NCBI RefSeq assembly: GCF_036541405.1
Contig: NZ_JAZHFS010000018.1
Coordinates: 38,492 to 102,491, forward strand
Source: Clostridium_AD frigoriphilum
Lineage (GTDB): Bacteria; Bacillota; Clostridia; Clostridiales; Clostridiaceae
DNA length: 64,000 nt
Direction of reading: 5' to 3'
Shown: one piece after another, positions 43,168-53,510 of the stretch
Layout: every line of letters starts with the position of its first letter
Numbering within the stretch: position 1 is the first letter of the stretch
The notes under the pieces: generated by a model
The model's database searches: none
What the model was told of the DNA's origin: nothing
What the model saw: the letters and a program-made list of their open reading frames with translations, nothing else
Position numbers and translations under genes: made by a program

Positions 43168-43180
43168 TTTCTTTGAAAAA

Positions 43181-43200
43181 AAGGTGCCAAAAGGCACCTT
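43181..43200 (-). terminator. Terminator after the M16C peptidase gene
   Basis: AAGGTGCC / GGCACCTT stem with TTTT loop; the minus strand runs on as TTTTTTT. The arm overlaps the stop codon at 43199-43201. It shares GGTGCC with the neighbouring repeat. Confidence 0.85.
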
Positions 43201-46129
43201 ATTTAAATACATTTACTAAATTAGTAAATATGTCTTTATTATCTTTAATTTTTGTTTCATTTCCGAGTACACAAAAACAATTTTCATTTATAATATCAGA
43301 AAGCAATGTTTTAAAAGACTTAATATCATCGGCATTTGTACTTAATACCTCTTCTCGCTCCTTTTGTCTTTGCTCCTGCGTGATACCTCTTATATAATAT
43401 GCAGTAGCCCGTTCACCCTTCATAGAAGGTGTTAATGGTGAATCAAGATCACTAATTGTGCCTATAATATATTTGGTCATTTCCCTATCTGATGCTTCAA
43501 AGTTTTCTATATACTCACATATTCCGTCGTATGCTTTTAAAGTTTCTTTTACATTTGGATCTCTATAAGACACAAATACTATGTTACCACTTCTAGCTAT
43601 GTTTGCAAATCCTCCATATGCTCCACCTTGCACACGAACTCTGTTCCATAAATAATCGAGACTTGCTATTGTCTTAAGTACTAACATCTTACCTGAATAA
43701 GCATAACCTTTCTTAATGAAATTATAGCCTTTAGCTACATACTGAACATCCGATGAAGTCAGTAATCCTTCATTATCTTTACTCAAAACAAAATCATACT
43801 TAGCATCTGGTAATTTTTCATCTTCTAAGATACTTGTAACCTTAGGTAACTCCTTTGCAAATGCGTTATATATATCTTTTTCTCCTGTAACACTTATTAT
43901 GAGATTATTTTTATTAAATATAATCTTTGAAACCTTATTTAAATTTTTTATGATTTCATCTGCTTTATTATCAAAATCTAGTTCAATCTCATTTAAAAAT
44001 TTATAAAATGCTATTCCTGTAGTTTTTTCAATATAAGCTGAGGCTGGAGAAAAGTAGGATGTAATCCTTCCAGCTGCTACCATATGCCCTCTATCAAGAA
44101 TCTTCATTTCATACCTTGATTTTAATTGTTGAATTAACTCCTTCAAACGTTTCTTTTCATCAAATTTAGTAAGACTAATTATTTCTGCTATAATATCGAA
44201 TAATTTAGGAATACTCGAGATTAACGCTTTACTTTTTACTACTAACTTAGGATTGTATTTTTCAAAATTTTCATTTTCGCCATATACATCTGTAGTAAAA
44301 TGAATGCCCCCCGTATGAATATTAACTTCATTAGATAAATCAGAGTAATTGGTATTTTGCGTACTTACTCTTCCTAAAATAGTTGATAATAAGGTTACAT
44401 AAGGTATTAACTCTAAATCTACTTTTTTAGCATCAAATAATATATTTATATAAGCAATTTTATTAGTAAAAATATTATGAGATAAGACTTTCACTCCATG
44501 TTCATCATTTACCTTTAAAGGTAAATGTTCTACCCTTTTTTCAATATCTGAAAGTTCAAGTAAAGGAATAGTTTCAAGAACTTCCACGGGGTCTGGTGTC
44601 ATTTGTCTTTCTTTAAGATCTTTTGTACTCTTCACAATTTCTTCTACTTGTTTTTCTGAGAGACTTGCTTTGTACTTTTCTAATTTTTCTTCTGTTACCT
44701 TAGACTTTTTCTCTGCAAGGCCTTTTTTACCATTCAAAATAACCATAGAACTATGGGTATTATTAATAAGATACTTTTCTATAAGTTTTTCAAAGTAATT
44801 TGTAGTTAGTGCAGCTTTTATTTTACTTAAATAACTTTCATATTCTAAATGCATAGTTGGGTCTTTGTCATAAAGCCAACTATCCATACTAGTTATATAA
44901 TAAAATAAACCTTTTGGAAAACCACCCAAATCAGCTTCGCGTAGCTTAAATTCAGTAATATTTATACATGCTTCTATTAGTTTTTTATCTATTCCATCTT
45001 TAACTAAATTCTTTAAAGTTGTAAATACAACTTCCTTGAATTTTTCTTTTTCACTTTCATTAGAGTTTTTTACTACTATACTGAACACAGGTTGTAATAT
45101 ACTATTATCAAAACTTCCAAATACATCTTTACCAATCTCTGCATCCACAAGTGCTTTCTTCAAAGGCGCTGCAGCACTTTCTAACAATAAGTATTCTAGA
45201 ATTTCAAGAGCTAAATGCATTTCTGGCTGACTAATATTATCTCCTGATACAAAATTTAAACTTAAGAATGTTTTTCCTTCCTCCTCATCATCACAAGAAA
45301 TAGGATAATCCATCTTAACTTCTTCCATTTTACTAAATGGTTTTTGTAGCATAATTGCTGAATCAATCTGAATTCTATCGAAATTGTTTAAATATTTCTC
45401 ACTTATGAATTGTAATTGCTCTTCAATATTTCCATCGCCATATAAGAATATATAACTATTAGATGGATGATAATATTTTTTATGGAACTCTGTAAATTCC
45501 TCCTGCGTTAAATCCGGTATAAATTCTGGATCTCCTCCAGATTCCACGCCATAAGAAGTGTCAGGAAATAAGGATTCCTGAATTTTACGCATAAGAGACC
45601 CTTCCGGAGATGAGAATGCGCCTTTCATCTCATTATAAACTACACCTTTGTATGTTAGTTTATCTTCCTTGTTTTCTAATTCATAATGCCAACCCTCTTG
45701 CATTAATATTTCTGGTTGTGAATATAGATTCGGATAAAAAACAGCATCCAAATACACATCCATGAGATTAACAAAATCTTTTTCATTTTTACTCGCTAAA
45801 GGATATATTGTTTTATCTGAAAAAGTCATAGCATTTAGAAATGTATTTAAAGATCCTTTTATTAATTCAACAAAAGGCTCCTTTGTAGGAAACTTTCTAG
45901 AGCCACATAGCACTGAATGTTCTAGTATATGTGGAAGACCATTATTATTTTTAGGTGGTGTTCTAAATCCTATAGAAAAAACCTTATTATCATCATCATT
46001 TTCTATATGAAGTAATCTTGCTCCACTTTTCACATGCTCAAATACTCTTGTTACTGAATTTAACTCTTCTATGTTTTTTTCCTCAATTAACTTAAAACCA
46101 TGGTATATATCTCCAATTTTAAACTCCAT
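43199..46129 (-). CDS. M16C-family zinc metallopeptidase (insulinase/PreP-like)
   Basis: The 976-residue protein has the inverted zinc motif H-x-x-E-H in LPHILEHSVLCGSRKFP (~65-81) and the distal Glu in NEMKGAFSSPEG (~166-177). Length and halves match the presequence-peptidase group (PreP, bacterial HypA1/YmxG-related), in which two homologous halves close over a peptide chamber: N-terminal catalytic and C-terminal non-catalytic. No signal peptide is visible; it likely degrades short peptides in the cytoplasm. GGAGGAGAAAA precedes the ATG. Single-gene unit with a Fur-box-like sequence about 100 bases upstream. Confidence 0.93.
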   Translation of the reverse strand: MEFKIGDIYHGFKLIEEKNIEELNSVTRVFEHVKSGARLLHIENDDDNKVFSIGFRTPPKNNNGLPHILEHSVLCGSRKFPTKEPFVELIKGSLNTFLNAMTFSDKTIYPLASKNEKDFVNLMDVYLDAVFYPNLYSQPEILMQEGWHYELENKEDKLTYKGVVYNEMKGAFSSPEGSLMRKIQESLFPDTSYGVESGGDPEFIPDLTQEEFTEFHKKYYHPSNSYIFLYGDGNIEEQLQFISEKYLNNFDRIQIDSAIMLQKPFSKMEEVKMDYPISCDDEEEGKTFLSLNFVSGDNISQPEMHLALEILEYLLLESAAAPLKKALVDAEIGKDVFGSFDNSILQPVFSIVVKNSNESEKEKFKEVVFTTLKNLVKDGIDKKLIEACINITEFKLREADLGGFPKGLFYYITSMDSWLYDKDPTMHLEYESYLSKIKAALTTNYFEKLIEKYLINNTHSSMVILNGKKGLAEKKSKVTEEKLEKYKASLSEKQVEEIVKSTKDLKERQMTPDPVEVLETIPLLELSDIEKRVEHLPLKVNDEHGVKVLSHNIFTNKIAYINILFDAKKVDLELIPYVTLLSTILGRVSTQNTNYSDLSNEVNIHTGGIHFTTDVYGENENFEKYNPKLVVKSKALISSIPKLFDIIAEIISLTKFDEKKRLKELIQQLKSRYEMKILDRGHMVAAGRITSYFSPASAYIEKTTGIAFYKFLNEIELDFDNKADEIIKNLNKVSKIIFNKNNLIISVTGEKDIYNAFAKELPKVTSILEDEKLPDAKYDFVLSKDNEGLLTSSDVQYVAKGYNFIKKGYAYSGKMLVLKTIASLDYLWNRVRVQGGAYGGFANIARSGNIVFVSYRDPNVKETLKAYDGICEYIENFEASDREMTKYIIGTISDLDSPLTPSMKGERATAYYIRGITQEQRQKEREEVLSTNADDIKSFKTLLSDIINENCFCVLGNETKIKDNKDIFTNLVNVFK

Positions 46130-46226
46130 TTTTCTCCTCCTAATACTTTCTTTGAAAACTTAAACAGTTCTTTAAGTGTTTCATCTTCCGTGAATTTTTA
46201 AATCTAAGCGCATTACATATCATACG

Positions 46227-46239
46227 AATGATAATCATT
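46227..46239. promoter_or_regulatory. Fur-box-like palindrome
   Basis: AATGATAATCATT is a perfect 13-bp palindrome identical to the core of the classical 19-bp Fur box. It lies 98 bases upstream of the M16C peptidase start. Confidence 0.5.
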
Positions 46240-46253
46240 GAATGAACATGATA

Positions 46254-46286
46254 AGTATGGCATTGATATGACAAATGTGCCATACT
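46254..46286. repeat. Hairpin AGTATGGCA / TGCCATACT
   Basis: A 9-bp perfect stem with 15-base loop and no T-run, in the 304-base gap between the giant GGDEF protein gene and the M16C gene. It may be the transcript end of the former or a leader structure of the latter. Confidence 0.45.
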
Positions 46287-46433
46287 CATGATATCTAATA
46301 TTAATATTACTTTTATTATACTAATTATACACCATTTTATTCCACACTGCTAACAACATAAATTATTTTATATATCTATCTTTCCTAATTTTTATTTAGT
46401 CTATACTATGCATAAGATAAAAAATAATTTAAG

Positions 46434-49400
46434 CTATAGTATTGGGACTATTATCTTACCAAGCATACTTACAAAATTAAAATCATCAAAGCTAAACTCT
46501 TTAACTTGTGTTGATTCGGCTAAATATAATACTCCTTTTACATAATCACCCTTGATAAGTGGAATTACAATAACCGATTGCCAGTTAGGTACACCTGTAA
46601 CAACATCATATTCAATTATCGTATCCCAATCTATCTTCCAAACTCCCTGCTTACTATCGAGTACAGATTTCATTATACTTTTATTATAATTATCACCATC
46701 TACCCATTCGTTTATAAATATCTCTCTTGAATATTTTTCGGTAATGGCTCCATTCTCTACAAGAAATAAAATACCTTTTTGCGCTTCTGTAATTTCAATA
46801 ATCCTGCCCAGTAGACTATATATCTTATCTTCTTTTATTAAATTTATATTTATTAGCTCAATTAATTCTATCATTGCAAGTACATTTCTGTGATCTTGCA
46901 ATTCATTACCAGATATTATACCCGCAAGCCTATCTGTTTTTTTCGCCTTTTTGGAGAAATCACTATTCCAAGTGACATATCGATTTCTCCCCCGCTGCTT
47001 CGCCACATATAATGCTTGATCTACCCTCTCAACTAATTCACCCTGCCACTCACCCTGCATCGGACACGTTGTAACACCCAAACTCACAGTAACATCACGT
47101 CTATTGTCTAATATCTTTTCTTGTTCTATTTTACTTCTAAGTTTTTCAGCCACAAGTTGTGCTTCATAAATATCTGTATCTGGAAGAATAACAATAAACT
47201 CTTCTCCGCCGTATCTGCCAACGATATCTGTGTCTCTTAAATTACTTAACACAACATCACAAACCCTCTTTAAAGCATAATCTCCTGTCCTATGTCCAAA
47301 CTTATCATTTATAATTTTAAAATGATCTAAATCATACATAATAAGAGAGAATTTACTTTCATCAAGACTCGATTTTTCAATTTGTTCATCTAATGCCTCT
47401 TCTAGGTATTTTCTAGTAAGCGTTCCCGTCAATTTATCAACAGATGAACTTAATCTAAGTTTATATTTTTCAATTATTATACCCACTACTTTGCTAATCT
47501 CTATACATTTTTTCATACTACCATTATTTAAATTATTTAATACTCTTTGAGATTCAATATATATATGCCCAATTACATACTTGCTTCCTTGTATGCTCTT
47601 TCGTCGTTGATTCTTCACAACACTTTTTTCTGCAATATCTTCCATGATAATTGGGATGCAAATAGACGCCTTTATAGTATTATAAATATTGTTTTTATCC
47701 CCAGCTGCCTCTTGGTTTTGCGAACCATCTGTTACTAACCCTGGTTTATCTCGGCTTAACATTTCAGATAATTTTTCTGTGGTCTCTGGTAACTCATATT
47801 TTCTATCACTGGCTGCAATAACTTTATATTCTTTATTGTCATCATTAATAATTATTATTGCTCTAGTCGCTAATGTTGTATAGGACAAATAATCAATTAT
47901 GAGTTCTAAGTTTCTCAAGTTATCAGATTGCAAGTTTTCTAATACATCACCTATATCATGAATACCCTCATGAAGAGAAACTGAGTATATTTTTTTAATA
48001 GATTTTATAAAGTTTTTATTTTTCAAAATATCCTTATGGTTTACCTGCTCTAATATATCCATTAATCCTTCTTCATCGCTAATACTTGCCTGTTCAAATT
48101 TGAGCATGGAGATATCCTTATTATTTTTATAATAATTGTTAATACCTAAAAATCTATTGAAGGGTCTTATTGCATTGTTTAATCTTATATAAGATAACCT
48201 ATACTTAATTGGTAATTTAAAATTTATGTTCTTTAATATACCACAAGCTTCAAAGTAATATATTACCGCATACAAATAATCCTCTTTATTAAAATAATAA
48301 TCACCAATCGCAGTATATATTTTCCAACATATATCTATTTCTTTATATTTTTTTGAATATTCTAAAGCCTCATTAAAAACCTCAATACTGTTTGTATTTT
48401 CTATTAATCCGTCAACATACAACTTTTTAACATATACTCTGTGGTCTTTTATATCAATATTGATATTAATCTTGTTAATCTCATTAAAAATAATTGATGC
48501 ATGCTCTTGTATTTCATTATCATATAAAAGTATTACAACTCCATAAAATATATTAAGTCTACTACTTACATATAATACTTTATTAGCTATTGTTACAATG
48601 TATGTAATATCCTTTATTAAGTCATCATCATTTTTTCTTAAATATATTTTTATACATTTATTTAAAATCTGGGCCCATAATGCATGTATGGATTGATTAT
48701 CCCCATATAATTTCAAAACCATATTGATATAATTCTTCGCCTTTTTCATGTCCCCTAATTTATAGTTAATCTCAGCTGCTAAAAGATAGAATATTTCAAT
48801 ATTTTCCCTTTGATCAGGATAATTAGTAAGTTCCTTATTGCAAAGTTCATAATACTTATAAGCATTATCGTAATCATCTAATCTTAAATAAATACTAGCA
48901 ATAGATGTATAACAATAAAATAATTTTAACTCAAATTCATATTTTCTACATTCCCCTAACTGTTCAATAAAACATTGTAGTGCTATTTCATACTTTTCTA
49001 CTAGAAAATACGTCACCCCAATATTAATTGATGCATCTACCTCTCTATTACTAATATTATTCTTCTTACATACTTCTTTTATTTTTAAAAAATATTTTAT
49101 AGCCATATTATTATCTTGGTAATAATATTCATAAATAAGTCCTATATAATTTAATGCTTTTATTAATTCATCAATATTGTTATATTTATTACATATCGTT
49201 ATCGCATTTTCAAAAAACATTAATGCCTCATTCGCCCTACCTCTTCTCATAAGAACTACACCCTTATGATTATAAAATATGGATTTCAGTTCTTCATATT
49301 CACCCATGCACATTTCTATACCACTGTTACATATTGTTTCAACATTTTCATACTCTTGCCTTATCTCATATACACAAGCTTGAATTCCTTGACACTTAAG

Positions 49401-51872
49401 CCATCCAGAGCAATAGTCTGTTTTTTCTAACATGGTATTAATTTTTTTAATATAATAAATGACACTCTTTATATCATTTTTATTTAAATATACCGTTGCA
49501 ACTTTAATCAAGCTATCTATTATGTAATTATGCAACTGATTATTATCATTATACATTTGAAGAGATAGATAGTAATTTATAGCGATGGAATTATGTCCTT
49601 CTTGTTCATGCAAATCGGCTAGATCCATAATGAGCTTGATGTTTTCAACTGGATTATTTAAACAATTCATTATTGATACTGCTTTAGTTAAATTTTTTAT
49701 TGCATCGCTTCTATTTTTTAAAAGTTTCATTTTTCGTGCATTTTCAATGCAGTATTCAATAATCTTCTGCCGTTGATCTGACTTTTCTAAGTGATAAATT
49801 AGCTCCTCAATATATTCTGTACCGCCCTGTGCATAAAACCCTTCAAGTAGTACCGATGCTAATCTATGCATATTTTTTTTATCTTCATCACTAATTCTTT
49901 CATACATAAGGCTTTTAAGAAACTTATTATAAAAATCAAATACAAAACCTCTATCCTCAATTTTTTTACATAATATTCCCGAGGAAATAAGCCCTTTAAT
50001 AACTATCTCGAGTTCTTCACTATTCTTATCAATAAACCCTTTTATTACTTCTAAAGAAACCGCGCTTTTAAATATCGATATTATTTTTAGAATATTAAAA
50101 TTTAATTTCCCCATTTCTTTAACTTGATTAAGCAGTATTGGATGCATATCCTCTGGCACATTAAATTTAGAATAATCGTAATCTATAGTCCAACACCCTT
50201 TTTCTTTATCTATATAAATACTTTTTTTATTGAAAAAGCTCTTTATAATTTCTTGCACAAATAATGGATTGCCTTTTGTCTTTTCAAATATACTCTCTAC
50301 AAATTTATATGGCATATTAGGCATACCTAAAATGTTTTCAATCATTTTACCTACTTCTATTTCACTTAACTCTTTCAAAAATATGTTGGGTACTACAACA
50401 CTCCTAGATATAGTCTGCTTGAATTTTATAAATTTTTTGTTTAGTACACATTCCCCATCACAGTATGACATTATAATCATAATTTTTTTGTTTTGTAATC
50501 TCTTTCTCGTAATATATTCTATCAATTCAATTGTGAACTCATCTGCTAAATGAAAATTATCAATAATTATAACTATAGGTTTATTACCTATACACTCTTC
50601 TATAAAGCCCGCAGCAAAGTGTATAAGCCTATATTTTTCTTTGTCTCCACTCAATGGTTTTGAATGTATTATATTCTTTTTACTACCTAATTCAGGTATG
50701 AATTTTACCAATTCAGATTCATATCTTTCTAATATTTCTGGTTCGCATTCAGAAATGAGCTGTTTTAATATATCTACAAAAGCCACATTACTGTTTTTAG
50801 TAGAAGCCTCTAATTTAAAACTATTATAAACATTTACTTTTCTCAAAGAAAAAAGATATTTTAATGACTTAAGAAACCGAGTTTTACCAATACCAGATTC
50901 GCCATGTATAAAAACAGTAAGATTATTTTCACCTTCATTTTTTATACATTCATAGCTATTGATAATTTTATATACTTCATCCTCCCTACCTATCATTTTC
51001 AAGTTAGTATTTAATTTGTTTATTTCCTTTTTCCTATATGGTATATATTTCTTTTCAAACAAATTATTTATGTCTATTACCAATTCTGAAATATTTTGAT
51101 ATCTTTTTGTAATATCACTATAAATCATCTTTTCAATGATCCTTTGAAAGTTTATGTTAAGATTTTCATTGTTATTAAATATCTCTTTTATTTTAAAATC
51201 ATTAATTTCATCATTTATAACAAAATTACAATTTTCACTCTTCATATATATGATAAACAATAAAATTCCTAGAGAATATATATCACTAAATATACTACAT
51301 TTCTTACCTTCTAATATCTCTGGAGCCTTAAAATACTCCTCACTATTCTCATCTTTCCAAAAAGTTTGTTTTTCAAGTTCCACTGTTGCAAAATCCTTGA
51401 ATTTAACGCAATTTCTTTTGTACTTCGTATTTGTAACTATTGTATTACTTAAATTTATATCACTATAAACAAATCCTTTTAAATGTAGATAATTTATACT
51501 TTGGCATATTTCTATAAATAAATCTAATACCTCATCACTTTGCATATCACTTACTATATCTAAAATATTAAAATCATTTTTAACATACTCATTTGTGAAA
51601 AAATAAACTTTGTCATCTAATTTTTTATTATCTAATAAATTTAATAAATCAAAGTCATATACTAATGTTACATTTTCGCATTTTAAGTTAGTTAAACTTA
51701 TAAATTCTTTTGTATAAAATTCTATTAACTCTTTCTTTAGAAATTCTGAGTTAAGAATATTTAATTGTACCGTATCATAATTTTTTCTTATATCATTTAC
51801 AATATAACTGGAACCTAACCTATTTTGTTTTATACATTTAATTATTCGATATCTATTATTAATAATTTCCAC
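46434..51872 (-). CDS. Giant signalling protein: kinase-like, STAND-type ATPase, TPR, GAF, GGDEF, GAF
   Basis: The 1,812-residue protein starts at GTG 51872 after GAGGAAG. Order: kinase-like domain (~7-277) with YSDINLSN (~136-143) and KDFA (~159-162) in place of HRD and DFG and no clear VAIK lysine, so probably inactive; a STAND-type ATPase with Walker A GESGIGKT (~324-331) and Walker B VIIIDN (~434-439); a long TPR-like helical region (~690-1230); GAF-like (~1290-1460); GGDEF (~1475-1640) with the active motif GGEEF at 1555-1559 and the inhibitory site RDTD five residues before it; C-terminal GAF (~1650-1810). It should make cyclic di-GMP under allosteric control. Single gene, no membrane segment. 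Confidence 0.88.
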   Translation of the reverse strand: MEIINNRYRIIKCIKQNRLGSSYIVNDIRKNYDTVQLNILNSEFLKKELIEFYTKEFISLTNLKCENVTLVYDFDLLNLLDNKKLDDKVYFFTNEYVKNDFNILDIVSDMQSDEVLDLFIEICQSINYLHLKGFVYSDINLSNTIVTNTKYKRNCVKFKDFATVELEKQTFWKDENSEEYFKAPEILEGKKCSIFSDIYSLGILLFIIYMKSENCNFVINDEINDFKIKEIFNNNENLNINFQRIIEKMIYSDITKRYQNISELVIDINNLFEKKYIPYRKKEINKLNTNLKMIGREDEVYKIINSYECIKNEGENNLTVFIHGESGIGKTRFLKSLKYLFSLRKVNVYNSFKLEASTKNSNVAFVDILKQLISECEPEILERYESELVKFIPELGSKKNIIHSKPLSGDKEKYRLIHFAAGFIEECIGNKPIVIIIDNFHLADEFTIELIEYITRKRLQNKKIMIIMSYCDGECVLNKKFIKFKQTISRSVVVPNIFLKELSEIEVGKMIENILGMPNMPYKFVESIFEKTKGNPLFVQEIIKSFFNKKSIYIDKEKGCWTIDYDYSKFNVPEDMHPILLNQVKEMGKLNFNILKIISIFKSAVSLEVIKGFIDKNSEELEIVIKGLISSGILCKKIEDRGFVFDFYNKFLKSLMYERISDEDKKNMHRLASVLLEGFYAQGGTEYIEELIYHLEKSDQRQKIIEYCIENARKMKLLKNRSDAIKNLTKAVSIMNCLNNPVENIKLIMDLADLHEQEGHNSIAINYYLSLQMYNDNNQLHNYIIDSLIKVATVYLNKNDIKSVIYYIKKINTMLEKTDYCSGWLKCQGIQACVYEIRQEYENVETICNSGIEMCMGEYEELKSIFYNHKGVVLMRRGRANEALMFFENAITICNKYNNIDELIKALNYIGLIYEYYYQDNNMAIKYFLKIKEVCKKNNISNREVDASINIGVTYFLVEKYEIALQCFIEQLGECRKYEFELKLFYCYTSIASIYLRLDDYDNAYKYYELCNKELTNYPDQRENIEIFYLLAAEINYKLGDMKKAKNYINMVLKLYGDNQSIHALWAQILNKCIKIYLRKNDDDLIKDITYIVTIANKVLYVSSRLNIFYGVVILLYDNEIQEHASIIFNEINKININIDIKDHRVYVKKLYVDGLIENTNSIEVFNEALEYSKKYKEIDICWKIYTAIGDYYFNKEDYLYAVIYYFEACGILKNINFKLPIKYRLSYIRLNNAIRPFNRFLGINNYYKNNKDISMLKFEQASISDEEGLMDILEQVNHKDILKNKNFIKSIKKIYSVSLHEGIHDIGDVLENLQSDNLRNLELIIDYLSYTTLATRAIIIINDDNKEYKVIAASDRKYELPETTEKLSEMLSRDKPGLVTDGSQNQEAAGDKNNIYNTIKASICIPIIMEDIAEKSVVKNQRRKSIQGSKYVIGHIYIESQRVLNNLNNGSMKKCIEISKVVGIIIEKYKLRLSSSVDKLTGTLTRKYLEEALDEQIEKSSLDESKFSLIMYDLDHFKIINDKFGHRTGDYALKRVCDVVLSNLRDTDIVGRYGGEEFIVILPDTDIYEAQLVAEKLRSKIEQEKILDNRRDVTVSLGVTTCPMQGEWQGELVERVDQALYVAKQRGRNRYVTWNSDFSKKAKKTDRLAGIISGNELQDHRNVLAMIELIELININLIKEDKIYSLLGRIIEITEAQKGILFLVENGAITEKYSREIFINEWVDGDNYNKSIMKSVLDSKQGVWKIDWDTIIEYDVVTGVPNWQSVIVIPLIKGDYVKGVLYLAESTQVKEFSFDDFNFVSMLGKIIVPIL

Positions 51873-52209
51873 TTTAATCACTTCCTCAAATATCAATTAA
51901 ATTAACATTTTAGATAATGCTAGAAATTCATTTTCAAATATAGTACACTCTAGGTTCTTTATCCCATTAATATAATAAGCCATTTAAATGTTTATGTTAA
52001 ATTTTGTATATCTATGTTATTATACCAATAAAATGTGTCATTTTACTGTTTTTATATAAAATGTTAAATATGGCTACTAAAATGACATTTAGGATACTGT
52101 TGTTGCATGAATAAATATATAAAAAAAAGAAACAATAATAATATATTTATGCTATTCATACTATTTTATTGATAAATCTGCGCAGGTGGTGATTAAGGAG
52201 GATACTAAC
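51873..52209. other. Divergent intergenic region (GGDEF giant / chagasin-like gene)
   Basis: About 337 bases of AT-rich DNA. An inverted repeat (AAATGTGTCATTTTA near 52027 against TAAAATGACATTT near 52092) could form a hairpin. No ORF or clear consensus promoter is supportable. Confidence 0.4.
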
Positions 52210-52554
52210 TTGACTTATGAATATGAAAATTTCAAGTCAAATGCTATTGTTTTGGACCATAAGCTTATAAACATTATCCCTATAAATGAGAATATGATTA
52301 TTGAACTTACTGAGTCCCCAGCAACTGGATATTGCTGGCACTACACCACCTCTGATCCTTCTATTGTATTATTAGAAGAGAAAAAAACATTTGATTTTAA
52401 TAAACCAAATATCTTAGGTGGAAGTAATCAAATTATCTGGAAATTTAAATGTTTAAATTGTGGTGAATGCAAAATAACCTTTTCTTATTATAAGAGCTGG
52501 AAAAGAGAATCTTGCTCCTTAGATGAATTCACATACATAATAAAAGCTGAGTAG
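52210..52554 (+). CDS. Chagasin-like (I42) cysteine protease inhibitor
   Basis: The 114-residue protein starts at TTG 52210 after AAGGAGG; the upstream GTG at 52186 overlaps the ribosome binding site. It has the three inhibitor loops of the chagasin family: ESPATGYCW (~44-52; the NPTTG loop), GGSNQIIWKFK (~74-84; the GxG loop) and YYKSWKRES (~97-105; the RPW-type loop). Such proteins plug the active site of papain-like cysteine proteases. No signal peptide or lipobox is visible, so it may act inside the cell. Terminator of map is convergent. Confidence 0.82.
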   Translation: MTYEYENFKSNAIVLDHKLINIIPINENMIIELTESPATGYCWHYTTSDPSIVLLEEKKTFDFNKPNILGGSNQIIWKFKCLNCGECKITFSYYKSWKRESCSLDEFTYIIKAE

Positions 52555-52590
52555 TCTAAGTCACTAAACAACTTATCAAAAAAACAAAAA

Positions 52591-52622
52591 GGAAAGTCCA
52601 CCATATGTAACGTGGACTCTCC
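52591..52622 (-). terminator. Terminator after map
   Basis: Minus strand GGAGAGTCCAC pairs with GTGGACTTTCC, followed by TTTTTGTTTTTTT. It could also act on the plus strand for the chagasin-like gene. Confidence 0.9.
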
Positions 52623-52646
52623 TTATAAACTGTTATTTGTTAAAAC

Positions 52647-53510
52647 TTAAGTTAATATCTCATAACCTGTTTGAGTAACAAGTATGGTATGTTCCCATTG
52701 AGATGACAATGAGCCATCTGTTGTAACCGCTGTCCAATCATCATCAAGTACCCTTGTATCTGGGCTCCCGATATTAATCATAGGTTCAATAGTAAACGTC
52801 ATATTAGGTAATAATATTGTACCCTCACCTTTTTTACCTATATGAGCTACAAATGGTTCTTCATGGAATTCTAGTCCAACACCATGACCACCATAATCAT
52901 AAACTACAGAATAGCCAAGACTTTCTGCATGTTGCTGAATAGCATTTCCAATATCCCCAAGCGTATTAAATGGTTTCACTTGTTCTATGCCAAGGTCTAG
53001 ACATTCCTTTGATACACGCACCAAATCTACTGATGCTTTTGAGCCCTCTCCTATTATGTACATTCTACTAGCGTCACCGTAATATCCGTCTAATATGCAA
53101 GATACATCTACATTAACTATATCGCCATCTTTTAGAACAGTTTCACATGGTATACCATGACATATCACATCATTTATTGATGTGCATACACTCTTAGGGA
53201 ATCCACCGTAGCCTAATGGTGCTGGGTATGCATTATGCTCTACCGTATATTCATGTACCCAAGTATTAATTTCCTCTGTGGTTACTCCAGCTTTTATTCT
53301 CTCACTAACAATATCCAGTACATCATGAGTTAGTTTACAACTTTTTCTTATACCGTCTATTTGTTCCTGTGTTTTCATGATATCTCTAGGTATTGTATAC
53401 CCAACTTTCTCCTCTATATTGCTTATAAATACGTCTTGATCCATATGACATTTTTTATATTTCTTGCCACTTCCACACCAACACACATCATTTCGTGATA
53501 ATTTATTCAT
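52647..53510 (-). CDS. map: Methionine aminopeptidase type I with N-terminal SEC-C motif
   Basis: The 287-residue protein starts at ATG 53510 seven bases after GGAGG; the GTG at 53525 is rejected. The N-terminus is a SEC-C zinc motif RNDVCWCGSGKKYKKCH (~6-22). The catalytic pita-bread domain (~45-287) has the five metal ligands: two Asp in NVDVSCILDGYYGDAS (~131-146), His in GGHGVGLEFHEEP (~205-217), Glu in TIEPMI (~239-244) and Glu in WEHTIL (~271-276). It removes the initiator methionine from new proteins. The SEC-C extension, known in actinobacterial and clostridial MetAPs, likely docks it on the ribosome. Confidence 0.96.
   Translation of the reverse strand: MNKLSRNDVCWCGSGKKYKKCHMDQDVFISNIEEKVGYTIPRDIMKTQEQIDGIRKSCKLTHDVLDIVSERIKAGVTTEEINTWVHEYTVEHNAYPAPLGYGGFPKSVCTSINDVICHGIPCETVLKDGDIVNVDVSCILDGYYGDASRMYIIGEGSKASVDLVRVSKECLDLGIEQVKPFNTLGDIGNAIQQHAESLGYSVVYDYGGHGVGLEFHEEPFVAHIGKKGEGTILLPNMTFTIEPMINIGSPDTRVLDDDWTAVTTDGSLSSQWEHTILVTQTGYEILT

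Noticed and set aside
44036..46010. Plus-strand frames inside the M16C gene
   Set aside because: Shadows of one continuous 976-residue reading with intact motifs.
52186..52209. GTG start for the chagasin-like gene
   Set aside because: It overlaps the AAGGAGG ribosome binding site; TTG 52210 has the correct spacing.
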